From: Rhododendron vialii | Taxonomy: Eukaryota; Streptophyta; Magnoliopsida; Ericales; Ericaceae | DNA length: 64,000 nt | NCBI RefSeq assembly: GCF_030253575.1 | Contig: NC_080568.1 | Coordinates: 21,599,501-21,663,500 of the forward strand | Direction: 5' to 3' | Part shown: positions 49,114 through 61,200 of the stretch, in pieces | How the letters are laid out: every line of letters starts with the position of its first letter | How positions within the stretch are numbered: position 1 is the first letter of the stretch | Notes under the pieces: model-generated | Database searches by the model: none | Told to the model about the DNA's origin: nothing | Seen by the model: only the letters and a program-made list of their open reading frames with translations | Translations under genes and position numbers: made by a program

Positions 49114-49529
49114 CTATGTTACATGGATCCTTAATTTTGGCTCAAGTACCCATGTCGATCTGTCCGACACCCGTATCCTTTTGGACACTCGGATCCTCTA
49201 ACTGTCAAGATACTTACAGAAAAGGACTATCAAATCAGCTAGAAAAGCGATATTTCAAGTATTTCACATAGACAAGAAATAAGGAAATAGCAAAAACATA
49301 ATTTTGTTTAAACCTTTCTTGTTTAACTACATTTGTAAACATAGTTTACGGAACATAATCTGAGAAAATTATGCAATATATAATACAATAAAGAGTTCAG
49401 GACGTATCCTCATACCCGTACCCGAGTTGGGGACACATATCCACGTATCCTAAGATTTAAGTTTAGGAAGGTCCGACTCTAGAACTTGCACCCGCACCCG
49501 ATACTCGCACCCGAGTCCATGTAACATAG
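49114..49529. mobile_element. Small non-autonomous hAT-like element, 416 bp
   Basis: The ends CTATGTTACATGGATCC and CCATGTAACATAG form TIRs. The flanks ATAGGCAG (49106-49113) and ACAGGCAG (49530-49537) are 8-bp repeats with one mismatch, which fits hAT. Inside are GTACCCGAGT / CACCCGAGTC phrases and no coding. Confidence 0.75.
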
Positions 49530-49537
49530 ACAGGCAG

Positions 49538-50480
49538 GGCTCAAATTTAGCCACCTCACAAGACTCCCATGTGAATCCAACTAAAGCGCATTCAGAAAAA
49601 GCAATAGTCTCTCACGCATAGCCTCAAGGGCGTAGAATTAAGCTGATTACCATCAGGAAACGGGAACAACTGTAACCCTCGTGGAAAAAGAAGTACAAAA
49701 GTTTGAAAATGTTTTGTTACCATTAGGAAAGTAAGAGAAAAGAAGGAAAAGTTCAAAAAAATCCCCTTCTCTTGTTTGGTTAGAGGGAGAAAAGAAGAGA
49801 AAATGGCAAAATAGGGTTCTAAGCACAGTGAAATTTTCCCCTTCTATTCCTCACATTTTCCTTCTTAATTATTTCTCCTTCTCTTCCCTCACTTTCCACA
49901 AGTTCCAAACAGAGCTGGCAGCTTCCAAAAAGACTTTCTCTATATCCTTTCTTTTTCATCAACACATTTTGTCTATACTCTGAACAATAGAAAAGCATCC
50001 AGACTTTGTAAATTCAGCTGAAATCAACCAATTGATATAACTCACTACACCCTTCCTCAATGTTGAAACCAGAACAGCATTAATTAAGAGGAAGAACTCA
50101 AGAGTTGACGAACCATCACTTTTTGTAACCATCAATCTGTCAAATCACCTAACTTCCACAATCCTAGAGTGTTCAAAAGAGAGTCATATTACTCCCAGGG
50201 AGACAATGGAGTAACCGTTCATAGGCAAATTAAGGTGTTTAACCATTTTTGTGACCTATGTAGAAGAGCTAATTCAAAGTTCATACGCAATAGAAAAGAA
50301 AAAAAAAGAATCCTAAATTGAAGAGCAAACATGCTTAATGGAAGAAACGATACTCATTCTCCTAACCAAATAAGGAAAAGATCAACAACAAAGATAACAA
50401 TGATACGACTATTCATTTATCTAGTAAACAAATACAAACTCTTTCAGATTTTCGGTCCCTATATATCACTTCCCCCCGCC
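49538..50480. other. Region 3' of the PP1 inhibitor gene
   Basis: AT-rich sequence downstream (minus-strand sense) of the inhibitor gene, and likely to hold its 3' UTR. No other gene seen. Confidence 0.45.
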
Positions 50481-50486
50481 GCCGCT

Positions 50487-50846
50487 CTAACAGCAACCGT
50501 CTCCGTGATCGTGGCCGTGGCCTTGGTCTTTGTCGGGGCTACGAAAGTCGTCGTCTTCGCTGTCGTCGTCGTCGAAGGGCTTGTCTTTGTGGAATATGCA
50601 GCATTTCTTGGAGCTCTTCTTCTGGAGGAACTCGTTGTCGACGGTGCCTTCCTTCCAGGTCACCTTCTTCTTCTTGTTCTTCTTCTTGAGTTCCATGGTT
50701 AGGATTTCCCGCGGCTGGGAAGAGGAAGGGGACGGAGAGGAGTGATCTAGGGTTAGGGTTGTGGTGGTGGTGGTGGGGAGGGCGGAAGGTCCCAATTGAC
50801 TTGTGATGGTGGTCGTTGATCCCGCCATGGATCTGCGATTCTCCAT
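50487..50846 (-). CDS. INH3: Protein phosphatase 1 inhibitor-3 (PPP1R11/YPI1 family), 119 aa
   Basis: Small, intronless, hydrophilic protein. The family binds and inhibits the catalytic subunit of protein phosphatase 1, mainly in the nucleus. The RVxF-type docking motif is KVTW (about residue 61), followed by the conserved block [20 protein letters not shown], then [12 protein letters not shown]. The C-terminus is acidic, then His/Gly-rich, and ends GDGCC. The N-terminal 50 residues are Ser/Thr/Pro-rich and variable in the family. An in-frame second ATG (MAGSTTT, 50828) could be the true start. The size is close to that of the Arabidopsis protein INH3 (from memory). It looks intact. The plus-strand and other-frame readings over it are shadows. 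Confidence 0.93.
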   Translation of the reverse strand: MENRRSMAGSTTTITSQLGPSALPTTTTTTLTLDHSSPSPSSSQPREILTMELKKKNKKKKVTWKEGTVDNEFLQKKSSKKCCIFHKDKPFDDDDSEDDDFRSPDKDQGHGHDHGDGCC

Positions 50847-50869
50847 TTTTGCCAGGGGAACAGAAGTTG

Positions 50870-51690
50870 CGCATTCTAGGAGATACGTACATATATGTAT
50901 TTCTCAAATAAAAAAAAAAAAAAAGAGATACATAGCACCGTTAGAGATACATATATTTATTTCTCAAATAAATAAAAAAAGACTTTCTGTTTGTTTATGG
51001 CGGCCGCTGTTCGCAATTCATCACACTTTCATTCTCTCGGAAATACTTCTTCCAAAATTTTGGACCGCTCGTCGTCCGTATATTTTCGTCATTAGTGTTT
51101 TTTGTCAAATTTTTTATTTATTTTTAACTTTTTGGATATATATATATATATATATAACGTATTTTTATTTTAAAAGTAAAAAAAATTAGTAAAGACGAAA
51201 AATATGTAAACCTATAAAAAAATTATTTTAAAAATAAATCTCAAAATTACAAACCAAACACAGTGATTATTTTTCCCACGCAGCACTACCCCTTTTTACC
51301 ATATTCCATATTTTATACCGGAGTCACAAATATTTTGTCCCGTGGATCGAACGGGAACAACGCTAATGATAGAAAAGGAACTCGAGGTGTGTGCTATCTC
51401 TTTGAAACAACATGCGTATTAGGCCAATCCGAGCTGTCCATGCTCGACAATAAAGCTGTCCACGGTCCGGATTGGATCAGATTGATATGAATCCAATCTT
51501 AATCCGCGACTCACGGTTTTTTAAAAATACAATATATGTCCAATCCAAAAGTTCTGCATTTCGGTTTCAATCCAATCCGTAAGTTTGATTCCGATTTTAT
51601 GCATGAATTACATTTTTAAACACTAAATTACAAATCCAACCAAAAAAGTCAAATTATTGCAACACACAAAACAAAGCATTACAAATTTAC
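50870..51690. other. Upstream region of INH3; no other gene
   Basis: A phrase of about 30 bp (TATGTATTTCTCAAATAAA / TTTATTTCTCAAATAAA) is repeated at 50896 and 50957. A (TA)n tract is at 51139-51156. From 51448 a phrase CTGTCCACGGTCCGGATTGG resembles, inverted, CGGTCCGGGGATCGG...GGACAG at 56057-56105, but without matching flanks. Confidence 0.4.
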
Positions 51691-51700
51691 AATACAGAAA

Positions 51701-51859
51701 TGCTAGGGACAAAAAAAATTTACCCCAAAACTACCCCGAAAAGATCAACTAGTGATTGAGATTCACTTTGATGTGTGTGATACAAACATCAAAGTGATTC
51801 TCAACCATTAATTGCTGTTTTCGGGATACTTTCGGAATAAATTTTTTTTGTACCTAGCA
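51701..51859. mobile_element. Palindromic MITE, about 159 bp
   Basis: The left end TGCTAGGGACAAAAAAAATT is mirrored by AATTTTTTTTGTACCTAGCA. Inner arms (CATCAAAGTGATTCTCAA against GAGATTCACTTTGATG) also pair. The end TGCTAGG matches that of the hairpin at 55240, suggesting one family. Confidence 0.75.
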
Positions 51860-52090
51860 TTCGGGAGACTAAAATGGGAACGGAGCATGTATATAGTATA
51901 TGCGGCGTGAGATTCTTTCCCTAGGAATGAAACACAATTTTGGAGAGATGCCTCTCCCGACCCCACCCTCCCTCTTCCAAATATACCTCCAGCCAATCCA
52001 ATTCTATTTTCTCCTTTATTTACTTAATAATATTTATATCTTTTTTCTCTTTTATTTATTACATATTATTTAAATATTCTAATTTATAAT

Positions 52091-52313
52091 CCGGTTGAAT
52101 CGGAGCAAAGATCTAGTTTTTTTTATCATTTTATCCTCAATGGCCATAATAAATTTTTGGCTCTAAGGCTTTTCAACTAGCATCTTAAGAGAGTCCTAAA
52201 ACTAAATAAAGAGTCTTAGGGTGCTCGTTGAAAGGCTTTAGAGTCGAAAATTCATTACGAACATGTAGGATAAAATGATCAAAAAAATAAGATTTTCGCA
52301 CCGATTCAAACGG
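52091..52313. mobile_element. Palindromic MITE, about 223 bp, with a partial copy beside it
   Basis: CCGGTTGAATCGG...CAAAGATCTAG on the left is mirrored by ATAAGATTTTCG...CCGATTCAAACGG on the right. ATCATTTTATCCT and GGCTCTAAGGCTTTTCAAC also pair. A third related stretch lies at about 52390-52490 (GCAAAGATCTTATTTTCTAG, TTTTTAGCTCTTAGGCCTTT). Confidence 0.75.
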
Positions 52314-52499
52314 ATTAAAAATTGGAATACTTTTTTTTTTTTACATAGTTTATATATTAAAAATATAGTTAAGAAATTAAGTGTTTTAATTTTCAATATG
52401 TTTAAACCGGTGCAAAGATCTTATTTTCTAGTCATTTTATCTTAAATGGTCATAATGAATTTTTAGCTCTTAGGCCTTTCAATGGGCACTTATTTTGAT

Positions 52500-52985
52500 T
52501 CTACAACTTTCGATATATTATTTTCGTCTCATGAGCATTATGTTCAAACTCATGTCAAATAAAAAGAAGATTTGCAAACCCAATATCTATTCAAAAAAAT
52601 CATATTAACATAAACATTCATCTAATACTTCAAACAAAAAATTGGGTTTCCATCTTCTAATCCTATCATGTTCATTAACAAGATTAATTAAACCCACTTT
52701 TGTGAAAGTAGTTGATAAAAATTTTCTTTTTTTCCCTCCACCACATTTCGTTTGGATCCCTTCATATTAGAAGTGTTCGCTTAAATGAAAAAGTATTATT
52801 AGTTCGTCTTTCTAAGAGGAATTGAAAATTTTAAAATTATGATTGGAAATCAAAAATTTTTGAAAAAACACAAATTATAGCAAAGAAGACAGTTTAACAA
52901 ACACGAAAGATTTGCAAATAGGAAATTGATAATGCCAAAACAATTATAGATGAGCAAAACAATGTATTTTCTCCCAAACTAAAAA
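52500..52985. other. AT-rich stretch, nothing recognised
   Basis: No coding or structured feature seen between the MITE and the LINE. Confidence 0.5.
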
Positions 52986-53002
52986 AGATAAGTAGGGAGT
53001 GA

Positions 53003-54538
53003 TTTTCTCCCGAGCCGTTCTACTAGCATTAAAATCAATTTTCTCTATCACACACACTTCTTTTTGGCATGCAAAAGTTACCAGTCAATCTTCTTGGGCA
53101 TGGAGGAGTATTGTATGGGCTCGGGAATTAATTGACAAGGGTTGGAGGTGGCAAGTTCATTCTGGAAACGAGATTCGTGTGTGGGAAGATCCTTGGCTCC
53201 CAAGATATACGAATTGCAAAATTGACAAGCACACGCTGAGGAGGAATGATATAGAGAAAGTGGCTGACTTGATCGATCCTAGCACTAAAACTTGTAAGGT
53301 TGCCTTGGTTCGTGAGGTTTTTAGTAAAGAGGATGCCGACCATATTCTCTCTATTCCGATAAGCTATTCAAATCGTCGGGACCGCAAGATTTGGCACCCA
53401 TCACCAAATGGTTCTTTCTCTGTCAAGTCGGCTTACCGACTTGCTAGGGAGGGGACTGATATTTGTGGGAACATTCACATGGGTCAAACGAGCTCATCCA
53501 GTGTCCTTCCTACTGTTTGGAAGAAGTTGTGGGGACTACAAATCCATCCGAAGGTAAAATTATTTATGTGGAAATGTCTTAATAACGCGGTGGCAACAAA
53601 TGTGGCTCTAGTTGCGCGCAAATTCAGATTCAACCCAGTATGCTCTCGTTGTGGCAAGGCGGAGGAATCTATCTCGCATGTTTTGTTTCGGTGTGAGGTT
53701 GATTCATTCTCCGTTTCGTTTAAGACCTGAAGAGCTTCTTGATTGCAGAAACATGACAGATTGGTGGGATTGTATTCAAGAACGTATCAATCAAAGTCAT
53801 ATGCCTCCTTTCTCATTAGGTATGGCTCTCCTTTATTGTTGGTGGATTTGGCGAGCTAGAAATGATTTTATTTTTAATGGTAAATGTTGGGCTACGGAAG
53901 CAGTTAGTGGTAAAGTGCAAGGAGATTTCTTTGAGTTTCAGGATGCTAACTCTAAGGTTCTATCACCTTTGTCGAGATCTACTCGTAATGGGACCTTAGT
54001 GTGGCAGCGTCCTGGGATGAATGTAACCAAGATTAATGTGGATGGTGCTGTCTCTAGGAGTTCGAATTCTATTGGTACAGGAGCAATAGCTCGAGGTAAT
54101 GATGGCAAGGTCCTTGGTATCTTCTTGAGTATTCACACTGGTATTACTTCATCAAGAATTGCTGAGGCCATGGCTATTCGAGATGGTTTGAAGCTAGGGA
54201 TTGATCTTAATCTTTCTAAAGTGGTTATTGAATCGGATGCGGAGGCGATAGTGAGGAAATGTTCTACTTCTCTAGATCCACCTATTGATATAGCGGCTAT
54301 TATTTTTGATTGTTTAGCTCTGAAAGAATTATTTTCTTCCTGTGAGTTTGGTTTTGTTAAACGTGATTGTAATCGGGCTACACATTGTTGTGCTCAAAAG
54401 GCTCTTTTGAATGGATGGTCCGGTATGTGGACTTCCATTTTGCCCCCATGGGGTTTCCAACTGTCTGATGTTTAGGCTTTTATGCCTTTCAGATTAATAA
54501 CACTTCTCTCCTTTTGTCAAAAAAATAAATTAATTAAA
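53003..54538 (+). mobile_element. 5'-truncated L1-type LINE
   Basis: Only the 3' end of ORF2 plus the tail remain. AAGTAGGGAGTGA occurs on both sides (52990-53002 and 54539-54551), giving a 13-bp TSD typical of target-primed LINE insertion. The tail ends in CAAAAAAATAAATTAATTAAA. The target is the left end of the MITE at 54541. Its first about 55 bp (53009-53060) are not LINE-like but an inverted copy of DNA at 54904-54955. Confidence 0.85.
53061..54475 (+). pseudogene. LINE ORF2 C-terminal part: zinc-binding RT tail and RNase H
   Basis: The first frame, to about 53715, carries the zf-RVT region of plant L1 ORF2: WAWRSIVWARELIDKGWRW, IWHPSPNGSFSVKSAYRLA, VWKKLWGLQIHPKVKLFMWK, then CSRCGKAEESISHVLFRC. 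A +1 shift near 53695-53712 leads to the second frame (to 54475): WWIWRARNDFIFNG and an RNase H-like domain (INVDGAVS ... AEAMAIRDGL ... VIESDAEAIV ... VKRDCNRATH). The D, E and D of the RNase H core are present. The reverse transcriptase and endonuclease parts are missing. Confidence 0.9.
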
Positions 54539-54540
54539 AA

Positions 54541-54890
54541 GTAGGGAGTGACTTTTTTTCACCTTTATTCAAATTTTTTTGCATTTGTTAGTTTTGCGTC
54601 AAATTTTGTGACTTATTGGTTCGTCTCGACGAGAGTAACAAAAAAATTATAATTTTTTTATCGGAACCCAATTTTTTTTTGAAAAAGAGAAAAAAATAAG
54701 TCAAAGAGATGTCTTTTTGACTTATTTCTGTCTTTTTAAAAAAAAATATGAGTTTCGATCAAATATTTTTACTTTTTCGGTTCCTCTCATGGAGATGAAC
54801 CAGTAAGTCAAAAAAGTGTGACGCAAAACTTCCAAATGCGAAAAAAAAAATTTGAATTAAGATGAAAAAAAATCACTCCCTACTTTTTAA
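54541..54890. mobile_element. Palindromic MITE, about 350 bp
   Basis: Begins GTAGGGAGTGACTTTTTTTC and ends AAAAAAAATCACTCCCTAC. TTTGCATTTG / CAAATGCG and GTTTTGCGTCA / TGACGCAAAAC pair in the arms. The inverted match continues a few bases outward (AATTAAAAA / TTTTTAATT). The core resembles the centre of the foldback at 21591. Confidence 0.85.
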
Positions 54891-55243
54891 TTCAAACCTA
54901 CCCGAAGTGTGTGTGATAGAGAGAATTGATTTTAATACTAGTAGAATGGCTCGGGTGTGAGATGATTTGTGTTTTCACGAAAAATGAAGAGAGAGACAAT
55001 TTCTGGTTTAGCCAAGTTTTGTTTTTGGAGAAGTCACTGAAGGTGAATATATAGCTCATATTGAACCCACTCTTAACCCATTTAAACTCATGTAAATATG
55101 GGTTCATATGGGTTGAACCCATATAAACCCATTATACAATATGGTCGAATTGGGTTGGATTATAAGTAGACGGATTTGGGCGGTTCAAAAATATAGGTTG
55201 GGATTGCCACCTCTAGTTATAATTAAAGATAGAAAAATTCTAT

Positions 55244-55355
55244 GTACCCCGAAAGAGTACCCAGAAATGACCCCGAATTTGAAAATCAATGGTCCTGCAA
55301 TCAGGACCATTGATTTTCAAATTCGGGGTCATTTCTGGGTACTCTTTCGGGGTAC
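55244..55355. repeat. Near-perfect hairpin: two 53-bp arms, 6-bp loop
   Basis: Arm 55244-55296 is the exact reverse complement of 55303-55355; the loop is GCAATC. The arms begin GTACCCCGAAAGAGTACCC and run to CAATGGTCCT. Flanking CTAT / CTAGCA extends the pairing imperfectly, and the end TGCTAGGTACC relates it to the MITE at 51701. It is probably a young MITE. Confidence 0.93.
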
Positions 55356-55540
55356 CTAGCACTCCTCTTAAAGATAAGAAGGTAAGAAGAAAAAAATCTG
55401 AAGAAGTTGTTATAAATGAAGATAAAAAAATGAGAAGAAAATCTGAATGAGTGGTTATAATTGAAAATAAAAAAGAAAAATTATTATTTTAAACATAAAA
55501 GATAAAATAAATAAAATATTAGTTTAAAGAGGAGGGGGGT

Positions 55541-55745
55541 GTGGGGTTGACGGGGGTAACAGGGGAAAGGGAGGGGACCGAGGGTAACAAGGGAAATGGG
55601 GGGGGGTGGGGGGGTGGGTGGGTGTTGTGTGTGGGGTGGAAAGGGAGGGGACCGAGGGTAACAAGGGAAATGGGGTGGGGGGGGGGGGGGGGGGGTGGGT
55701 GTTGTGTGTGGGGGGGGAGTGGGGGTGGGTGGGTGTGGGGGGAAT
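55541..55745. repeat. G-rich low-complexity tract
   Basis: Runs of G, GGGGTGGG and GGGTGTTGTGTGTGG phrases include an imperfect duplication (GGAAAGGGAGGGGACCGAGG at about 55563 and 55638) and an uninterrupted run of about 17 G from 55678. The G-strand could form quadruplexes. Pro-rich frames on the other strand are artefacts. Confidence 0.85.
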
Positions 55746-55749
55746 AGCA

Positions 55750-57800
55750 ATTTGCACAATTTACCCATGAGGTTGTCTCTTGTAACAATATACTACTATC
55801 ACATTAAGGTAAAATTGTTGAAAAAAAATTATAACAATTGCTAATAATTATACTCCTAATTATTTACTAAATATTACACACATGTATATATCTAGCTATA
55901 TATATACATATATATATTTATATTTAAATATTTCACTTTCCGGTTCGGTTAATTTACGGTTTAATAATGAAAACCGTAGACCGATCCGTATCTCATGGTT
56001 TTCTAGTTTTTGAATCCGTGTCCGAACCATTAATTCATGGATCCAATCCAAAAGTCACGGTCCGGGGATCGGTTTCGCGGTTCACCGGATTTTTTGGACA
56101 GCCCTACTCAGACGACTCAAATTGCATCTCAGCAAAATGGTCGAGATGTGTTCGATCGAGATGCAATTTGAGTCATCCATTGCCGAATATGAACGGTCCA
56201 GATGGGCCCAACATGCATGTTATTGCCTTAGCAAGCACCCCAAAAAAGATAGTTTAAGAAAAAAATATATCAATATGAATTTTTTGGGTTCCGTGCATTC
56301 AACAAATATTAAATCAAATTAATTTTTAGCAAAAAAATCAAACATTGTATCCGTTCAACGCTAGTGACAAAGAATATAGTTTAATATTTTTTCGGTCCTA
56401 TGTTCGATAGATTTGGAAAATGAATTTGAAATACCACGTGACAAGACCCCTGTTAGGCATAGAATTAGGAAACACCCTCCACCCACACACACACACACAC
56501 CGTTCTTCTCTCTTTCTTTCTTTATTAACTTAAAATTCTAAAAATTTAGAATTAAGGATTGAGAAGCTTTTGGCTTCAACTACATTTCTATAGTATATTG
56601 ATAGATGGATAGATACACTCCCTTTTTTTGTCTTTATTTGGTATGAGTTTACTCTTTACTCTATTGCCCCTTAATATGTGAAAAAGTGAACTTGCGGAAT
56701 AGTAAAAAAATAAATTCACATGAATGAAGAAAAAAAGGGATGTATGTAGTAAAAAGGGGAGTATGGAATTCAATTTCCGCAACACTATTGGCAATTCATT
56801 ATTTTCTCCACCCAACACCACTTTCTTCACAATCCTGCACCAATTTCATGAAACACAATTTACTCTACATAGCTCAATAAATTTATCAAAAGTTCCCAAT
56901 CTACCGTCACCCTTCAACAATACCTTGAAACTAATCATAAAAATACACTTCAACTACAAAAATTTGAAATTGTGTTCTCTCCCTCCCTCCTCTCTCTCAC
57001 AATTACAAGAATTTGAAATCGGGAGGAAGGAGATGTTTTGTACTCCAATTTTCTGTGTAGGGTTGTGGGGAGAAATTTTATTTAGGGTTTTAAGTGTGGG
57101 TTTTGAGTAGTAATTTGTAAGGGCAATGAAGTCTTTTCACATTGGAATATTTTGGGTCTTAGGGTGAGAAATTTTTAATGGGTTTGTATGGAAAAAAATA
57201 CTGGGTTGCAAATAGCGGCCGTCTTGTTTATTATTTAGCTTATTTACTTTTTAAAAATTAATGAAAGGGTGTTTGTTACCAATTATGAATACTCACTTAT
57301 TTGGTTTTTTTGACTTATTTGACCCCCAAAAAAATTAAATTATTCTAAGCTCCAATTTGAGGCGTTTTTGCTTATTTTAATTTTATTAGTTTTTTTAAGT
57401 TGTTAGAACATGAATGGACAAAAAAACCTTAAAATGAATAAATTACTTTTACATAAATTTTAAGGACAATCTAGACATTTTACTTAAATTTTAAGGACAA
57501 TCTAGACAAACAGGTTCAACTTTTGTTACAACTTATTAAAAGTTATAACAAACATTTTTATAACTTATTTTAATTTGTTTAAGTGAATAATCTAAAAAGC
57601 TATAATCTAGAAAACTAACTTAGAAGTGCTAGCAAACAGAGCTATAGGGAAGTGATTTTCACATTCTTTTTTCACATCCTTTTTTTATCTACTTTTTTTG
57701 TTTTAATCTATATGAATTTACTATGTTGCCCATTTTTCAATACATTTTCACACAATCAAAGGTACGACATAAAGTATATGAAATGAACGATCTCAATTAT
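55750..57800. other. 2 kb without a supported gene
   Basis: AT-rich. It contains an inverted pair of 17 bp (GACTCAAATTGCATCTC at 56114, GAGATGCAATTTGAGTC at 56158), an (AC)n tract near 56488, and a 29-bp direct repeat (TTTTAAGGACAATCTAGACA at 57459 and 57488). The short frame 56724-57110 lacks protein features. Confidence 0.5.
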
Positions 57801-57804
57801 TGTT

Positions 57805-57925
57805 TTGGGCCAAAGGACTTGTAGACCAATGGTATTTCTTGTTCCTTCCCTTGTGGGAGTTCAGGGTTCGAGCCCTGTCGTAGACGTTTGTGGTTTAGGG
57901 TTATAGATAACCTTTGAATCTTCAG
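57805..57925 (+). mobile_element. tRNA-derived SINE-like sequence
   Basis: A box-A-like TAGACCAATGG (57822-57832) and a perfect box-B GGTTCGAGCCC (57865-57875) lie 32 bp apart, the spacing of a tRNA-type internal promoter. The surrounding sequence does not fold as a tRNA (no acceptor stem), so a SINE head is more likely. The 3' end is not defined. Confidence 0.5.
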
Positions 57926-58224
57926 GAAATTTCAAGCCAGTCCCATTTGTTTGAGAAGCTTCCATGCTAACCCTCTTTTGTCACACTATCCTGTCTAGAC
58001 CCTTTTTAAAGATATTTTTACTATTTTGCCCCTTGGGGGTATGAATTATTTGGGGTGTGCAGGCCCGGTCCTGAGTTTTCCGGAGCCCTGGCGACCAATC
58101 AATTTGAGGCCCTTCACATCTACAAATGAAATATTTTCGAAAGATACAAATTGTCCCAAATATAAGACTTGCAAATACTTATATGTCCAAGTCACAAAAA
58201 TTACAGTACAATAACTAATAAGTA

Positions 58225-61200
58225 TCACTTGAACATTACTCTTCTTGCATTTTTAGAGGAAAATAAATCAATTAAGCTTCCATAGTCTAGTTTTGCTGTG
58301 AAATCATTTTCAATGGATAGCATGGCTAACCCATTCAACCTTTCTTGTGACATGGTTGATCGAAGATAATTCTTGACCAGTTTCAACTTTGAAAAGCTTC
58401 TTTCCCCTGATGTAACTGTAACCGAAATAGTTAAAAGTATTCTATAAGCAATTCATGAATTTGGAAAACAATTGTCCATAGTCTTCAAATGATTGAGCAC
58501 TTCAATTAGTTTGTTGACTTCCTTTGGCAATCCATCTTTCAAGTCTTTCAGCTCCAAAGATAACTCTCTTCCGTTAATATTTGAAACCCTATCATGTTTT
58601 AAAAATCTTTCAAGGTTCTCACAGCAAGACTTCAAAGATTCATCGTTAGTCTTTTTCAAGTTAAACAAAAAGCCAAAGTTTGCCTCATATACTCTGAATT
58701 GCTCAAACCTATTCTTGAGTGACAAAAGACCTTTGTCAACTATATACAATAAGTAATTAACTCTGAAGGATTCTTCAACTGATTGGGTCACTTCTTTACT
58801 AACATCCTCGTCAAATTGTTTCATTCTGCAAATAATGCGCTCTTCAACAAATAAAGGTTCAACTCTCATTTCACTTGCCATTTCTTTAGCTTCAACCATT
58901 GCCTCCTTGAAATCAATTTCTTTGTACCTTTCAAAATAGGTACTAAGTCCTTTTAATTGCTTTACAGCAACATCTATATCCATATCTTCACTTTGAAGGA
59001 GCTTGCTAACGGAGTTAGCAGCAAACAACAAATTATACCAAATAGTAATGCAAAACAAGTACTCAAAATTCTTAAGTTCATGAGTAACTAGGGACTTAGC
59101 TTCACTCTTTGCCATCGCCTCTGTGGTAGTATTTGCCAAGATAACTAAAGCATCTCTTATTGGTGGAGCATGGTGCCTTAGTGATTTAACACTTTCAATG
59201 CGACTTTCCCAACACGTTTGTGACAATTGCTTAACCGTGAAACCTTCCACATTATCTTTCAAAACAACCCATCGTTGAATGGAAGATGCAAACAAAACAT
59301 ATATCCGTTGTACCACACCAAAGAAAGTTTTTGCTTTAGAGGAAGAGTTGGCCATATCACAAAGCACAATATTGAGATTATGACAACCACATGGCGTGTA
59401 GAATGCTCTAGGATTAAGTGCAAGTACTCTTGTTTGCATGCCTTTGTTTTTTCCTTTCATGTTAGAACCATTGTCATATCCTTGTTCTCTTAAGTTACCA
59501 ACATCAAATTCAAGGCTAACTAATGCTTCTTGAAGTTCACCAAAAAGTCTCATTCCTGTTGTATCATCCACCTTCAAGAATTTCAAAAAAAACTCTTTCA
59601 CCATAATTGGACTCGTTGAAACATGCACACATCGCAAAACAAGAGACATTTGTTCTTGATAGCTTATATCCGGAGTACAATCAATATGACTGAAAAATAT
59701 TTTCGCTTGTTTGATTCTTGACACAATTGCAGTTTTGACTTCTCCGGCCAACAATTGTATTCATTCATTTTGAATTTTGTGACTCAAACAATGATAATGA
59801 ATCTCACCCTTTTCTATCCGCCGCAAGTACTCTTGCATTGTCGGTTCAAACTCGGTAATCATTTCAACTGTGCTTAAAAAAAACTCTATTGCTCTCTTCA
59901 TAAATCGTCTCATGGCTTCCATGAAAAGGCAAATTATTTTTCGCATGGAATTTCACAACAACAATTATCATCAATAATACACATCTCCAATGTTCTCTTT
60001 CTTTGCTAACTTGGTCTTGTGCACTCTTATCTATTGTTTGATTCTTCCCCAATCTTTTCTCTAGCTCAATCCATTTGCTCATGCAGGTAATATGCTTATT
60101 ACTACTTTCATGGCCTTTAAGTCTCTCTCACCAATATTTTTCCAATCTTTAAATCCTTCAGTAGCCAATTGAGTCTTATTTCCTTTTTGCTTAAACAACT
60201 TACAACAAAAGCAAAAAACTCTATCCAAAACCTCTGAGTTTACTAGCCATTTCCTATCAAGTTTTTCTCCATTTGCTAAATGCCTAATGTAATGAATGGA
60301 GGAGAAATATGTCACGCCCCGCCCCGCAAACAGCACCCAAAGTGGGCTCGAGTCAACACGACCACGTGGCATTCCACACAGAAGACCAAACCACACCGCA
60401 CAACCAATCAGAATAAACACCCAGTGGAAGACTTATCACCTTAACATAAAAATGAGTTAAATTTTTGACCAACCAACCATGACATCGCACAACCAATAAA
60501 TAACATCTGCATTATTGCACTTTAAAAATTTTATACTTCAACACATTCACCGACGACTTACTTACAACTTGAATAAACCAATACAATTTAAAAAATTTAA
60601 CTACCCTTAGCTACAACTCCTTACAATTAAGTTATGTACCAGCTAAAGCACTCCAAAACAACATAACCAAAACCCCACCTGACGCTAGCAAAACACCTCA
60701 ACACGACGATCAGTAGTGGACTCATTCTAAGCAACCTGCTACCTGGCAGACCAAAAAGGAAAGTCAGAGTGTGTGAGATATAGAAATGCTCAGCATAATA
60801 CCACAATACCCGAAGGAATATCAACATGAATACACATCACCAATGTAACTGAAATACTAGAATGTATACAACAGTTATAACCAATATATCCACCCAACTG
60901 AGCAATAATAATCATTGCACAACAATATGAATGTAATCACATCACATGCAGTGGCACGTCTGCCATATCCCATGAACCCAAGATAAGGTGTCCCACATAC
61001 CATGCTCCCATCCACCGACAATTATCCGGCATGACATACGACATGGTATGCCTCACATGTTAACTTTCGATGGTTCAATCAACACACATCAACATGTATT
61101 TTCATCAAATACGCATATCACAACCAAATCTCGTGTCCCACACACCATGCTCCCAACCATCGTCCATTGAACGATATGGCTTATGACATGGCGTGCCTCA

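Noticed and set aside
55484-55788. Proline/histidine-rich open frames on the minus strand
   Set aside because: Products of the G-rich tract, with several equal frames and no signal or domain.
51448-56105. One 4.6-kb hAT element with CTGTCC ends enclosing the LINE region
   Set aside because: The two ends share GGTCCGG phrases in inverted order, but no 8-bp TSD matches and the pairing is weak.
57822-57875. tRNA gene
   Set aside because: Box A and box B are present, but the flanking sequence forms no acceptor stem; more like a SINE head.
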